Shown piece after piece: positions 62,641 to 64,000 of a stretch of 64,000 nucleotides of DNA (its first letter is position 1; every line of letters starts with the position of its first letter). A program made the translations under genes and the position numbers. The notes below the pieces were generated by a model that worked only from the letters and a program-made list of their open reading frames with translations, ran no database searches and was not told where the DNA came from. The stretch is taken from the NCBI GenBank assembly GCA_014529385.2, contig CM043953.1, positions 72,939,872 to 73,003,871 of the forward strand. Reading direction: 5' to 3'. Source of the DNA: Adiantum capillus-veneris. Its lineage: Eukaryota; Streptophyta; Polypodiopsida; Polypodiales; Pteridaceae.

Positions 62641-64000
62641 TTGGATTTCTTAGTGAAGTTTCCATTTGCAAAAGCAAATTCAAATTACTTGATGAAAGAC
62701 AAAGCCTTGAAGACATCCCTCCATCCAATGTAAATGTCTAACTTGATGTTCTCGTCTCACCAGATTTTAAAACTTGTATCTTGCGGTGATGCTTGCAGCT
62801 AGCCTTCTTGAACTTGGGTTTCTATGAAGGGTTATGTAAAGAAGCAATAGGTGCTTTCCTCTTAGAAGAGGGTTGAGATATTGTATGAGAAGTAGGCTAT
62901 ACTTTTCCTCTTAGAAGAGGGTTTAGATATTGTATAAGAAGTAGAAGTAGTATAGTCAAAAGAATATGATGGAAAAGAGATAGATTTATCTTTACGGTTG
63001 TTCTAGAGAGAGAGAGCATTCTTTTTCTCGGCCTTTGCTCTTGGCAGTCTAGCTATTCCAATCCAAATATCTCTTGTGCACTTTGGATCCTCTTCCCATT
63101 TTCCTCTTGTTGGTTGTTATGTGTGACATTGTTTTTCTGTCACCCGCATCCTTCTCTTGGGTCTTCTTGAGATCGTCCAAAACCTTCTGAACATATGGCC
63201 GAGTAAGCCATACCTTTTTTTGGGGAGGAGGGGATGTTGTACCCATTTGTGCTCACTATGCCATGGCTTTTGCAACCTATTTGAATTGTGCCGCCCCACC
63301 AAATCCTTTGAAAAATCCAACAATACACCTAAAACCTACAAAAGGTAAATCAAGTATATGGAAGCTATGGAGAAAACCTCTGTTCTTTTGGTTTCTCTTA
63401 TTTAATCCAATAATCAAGATAGTGTCAGCACCTAAGATAGACTTGGCAAGTAGGGTAGCCACTAGAAGGGCCCTATCCTCTCTCTTCAATAAGTTGCATG
63501 CCTCCTTCATGAAGGAGGCTTGTCTCCTCAGTTCACATATCGCACGGTCCATCTCCTCAACGTAAGCCTGCACATAATGGAAAAAATCCGTTGTGAAGGA
63601 TTGGGGGGCTGGCCTCTACAACACCTCAAACCACCACAAATAAAATAGGATGAAGAGAATAGCTCTCTTGAGACAATATGGGCTGATCCTCGCTCACAAA
63701 TTTTGGCATCCTCACTACACTCAACCTCGACTAGCTTCGACTAGCTTCCCTCTACACCGCTACAACTCCCACTATACTTGGATGCATCAAATGAAGCAAA
63801 GGGATTAAAAAAAAACGAAGGAAAAACAATGAAAAAATTTTCACGTTTTCTTATAGAACCAAGGGTTTCACTTCTTTTCAAACGCCCTTCCATGTGCTAG
63901 TAGAGACTCCATATGTGCTCCCATATATACTCATAGTTTGACCAAAACCTATCCAAATCAAGCCGAATTTAAAAAGCCACAAAGCTTTTTTAAAAAAACT
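62641..64000. other. Unrecognised terminal stretch
   Basis: Overlapping minus-strand frames at 63573-63277 (AYVEEMDRAICELRRQASF...) and 63246-63049 may be remnants of a gag or host protein, but I see no motif that decides. No LTR border was found before the window ends. Confidence 0.35.

Overview
The window is nuclear plant DNA made almost entirely of decayed transposable elements around one host gene. The likely source is a land plant with a large genome and very long introns; a gymnosperm is my best guess. The reasons are GT-AG spliced exons, a plant-type prolyl 4-hydroxylase with a C-terminal ShKT domain, a 26.4-kb intron full of nested retrotransposons, and many Ty1/copia and Ty3/gypsy relics primed by initiator-tRNA-Met-like sites. 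I see no rRNA, tRNA, CRISPR or bacterial-type operon.

Layout. 1-2170: a broken Helentron-like rolling-circle transposon on the + strand, a Pif1-type helicase followed by an exonuclease/endonuclease/phosphatase (EEP) endonuclease with a 315-bp internal duplication. 2866-33628: the host prolyl 4-hydroxylase gene on the + strand, eight exons joining into a 317-codon frame with all catalytic residues. Its intron 2 (3205-29637) holds, in order: an inverted-repeat pair (5431-6136); a partial Penelope-like element (PLE) interrupted by a solo LTR with a perfect TCCTG target duplication (6413-7616); two roughly 390-bp repeats, one with a 14-bp target duplication; a gypsy-like deletion derivative (9909-12943, - strand); a copia element (12944-22177, - strand) split by a non-autonomous LTR element (14558-19277, TSD TATGA), whose own LTR holds a hAT-like MITE (15597-15921); minisatellites (22460-23160); and a 5-kb Penelope-like element (23741-28719).

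The Penelope-like element is the most notable item. It carries a GIY-YIG endonuclease upstream of the reverse transcriptase, pseudo-LTRs at both ends and a 10-bp flanking repeat. That permuted order is the Naiad/Chlamys arrangement, which as far as I know has been reported from green algae, spike mosses, slime molds and invertebrates but not from seed plants.

34.6-64 kb, downstream of the gene: a LINE (+), then a run of LTR-element relics nearly all on the - strand. These are a copia 3' end (38.4-39.3 kb), a gypsy gag-protease region (40.6-44.7 kb) carrying a + strand solo LTR, a copia relic (45.2-46.6 kb) fused to a gypsy gag, two tandem gypsy copies sharing one LTR (46.6-55.3 kb), a copia element with long intact frames (55.3-59.6 kb) cut at a (TG)n tract, a solo or 5' LTR (60.2-60.6 kb) and a gypsy pol relic (61.1-62.6 kb). 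The last 1.3 kb is unrecognised.

Only the prolyl 4-hydroxylase looks like a functioning host gene. Nearly every transposon frame has stops, frameshifts or lost catalytic residues.
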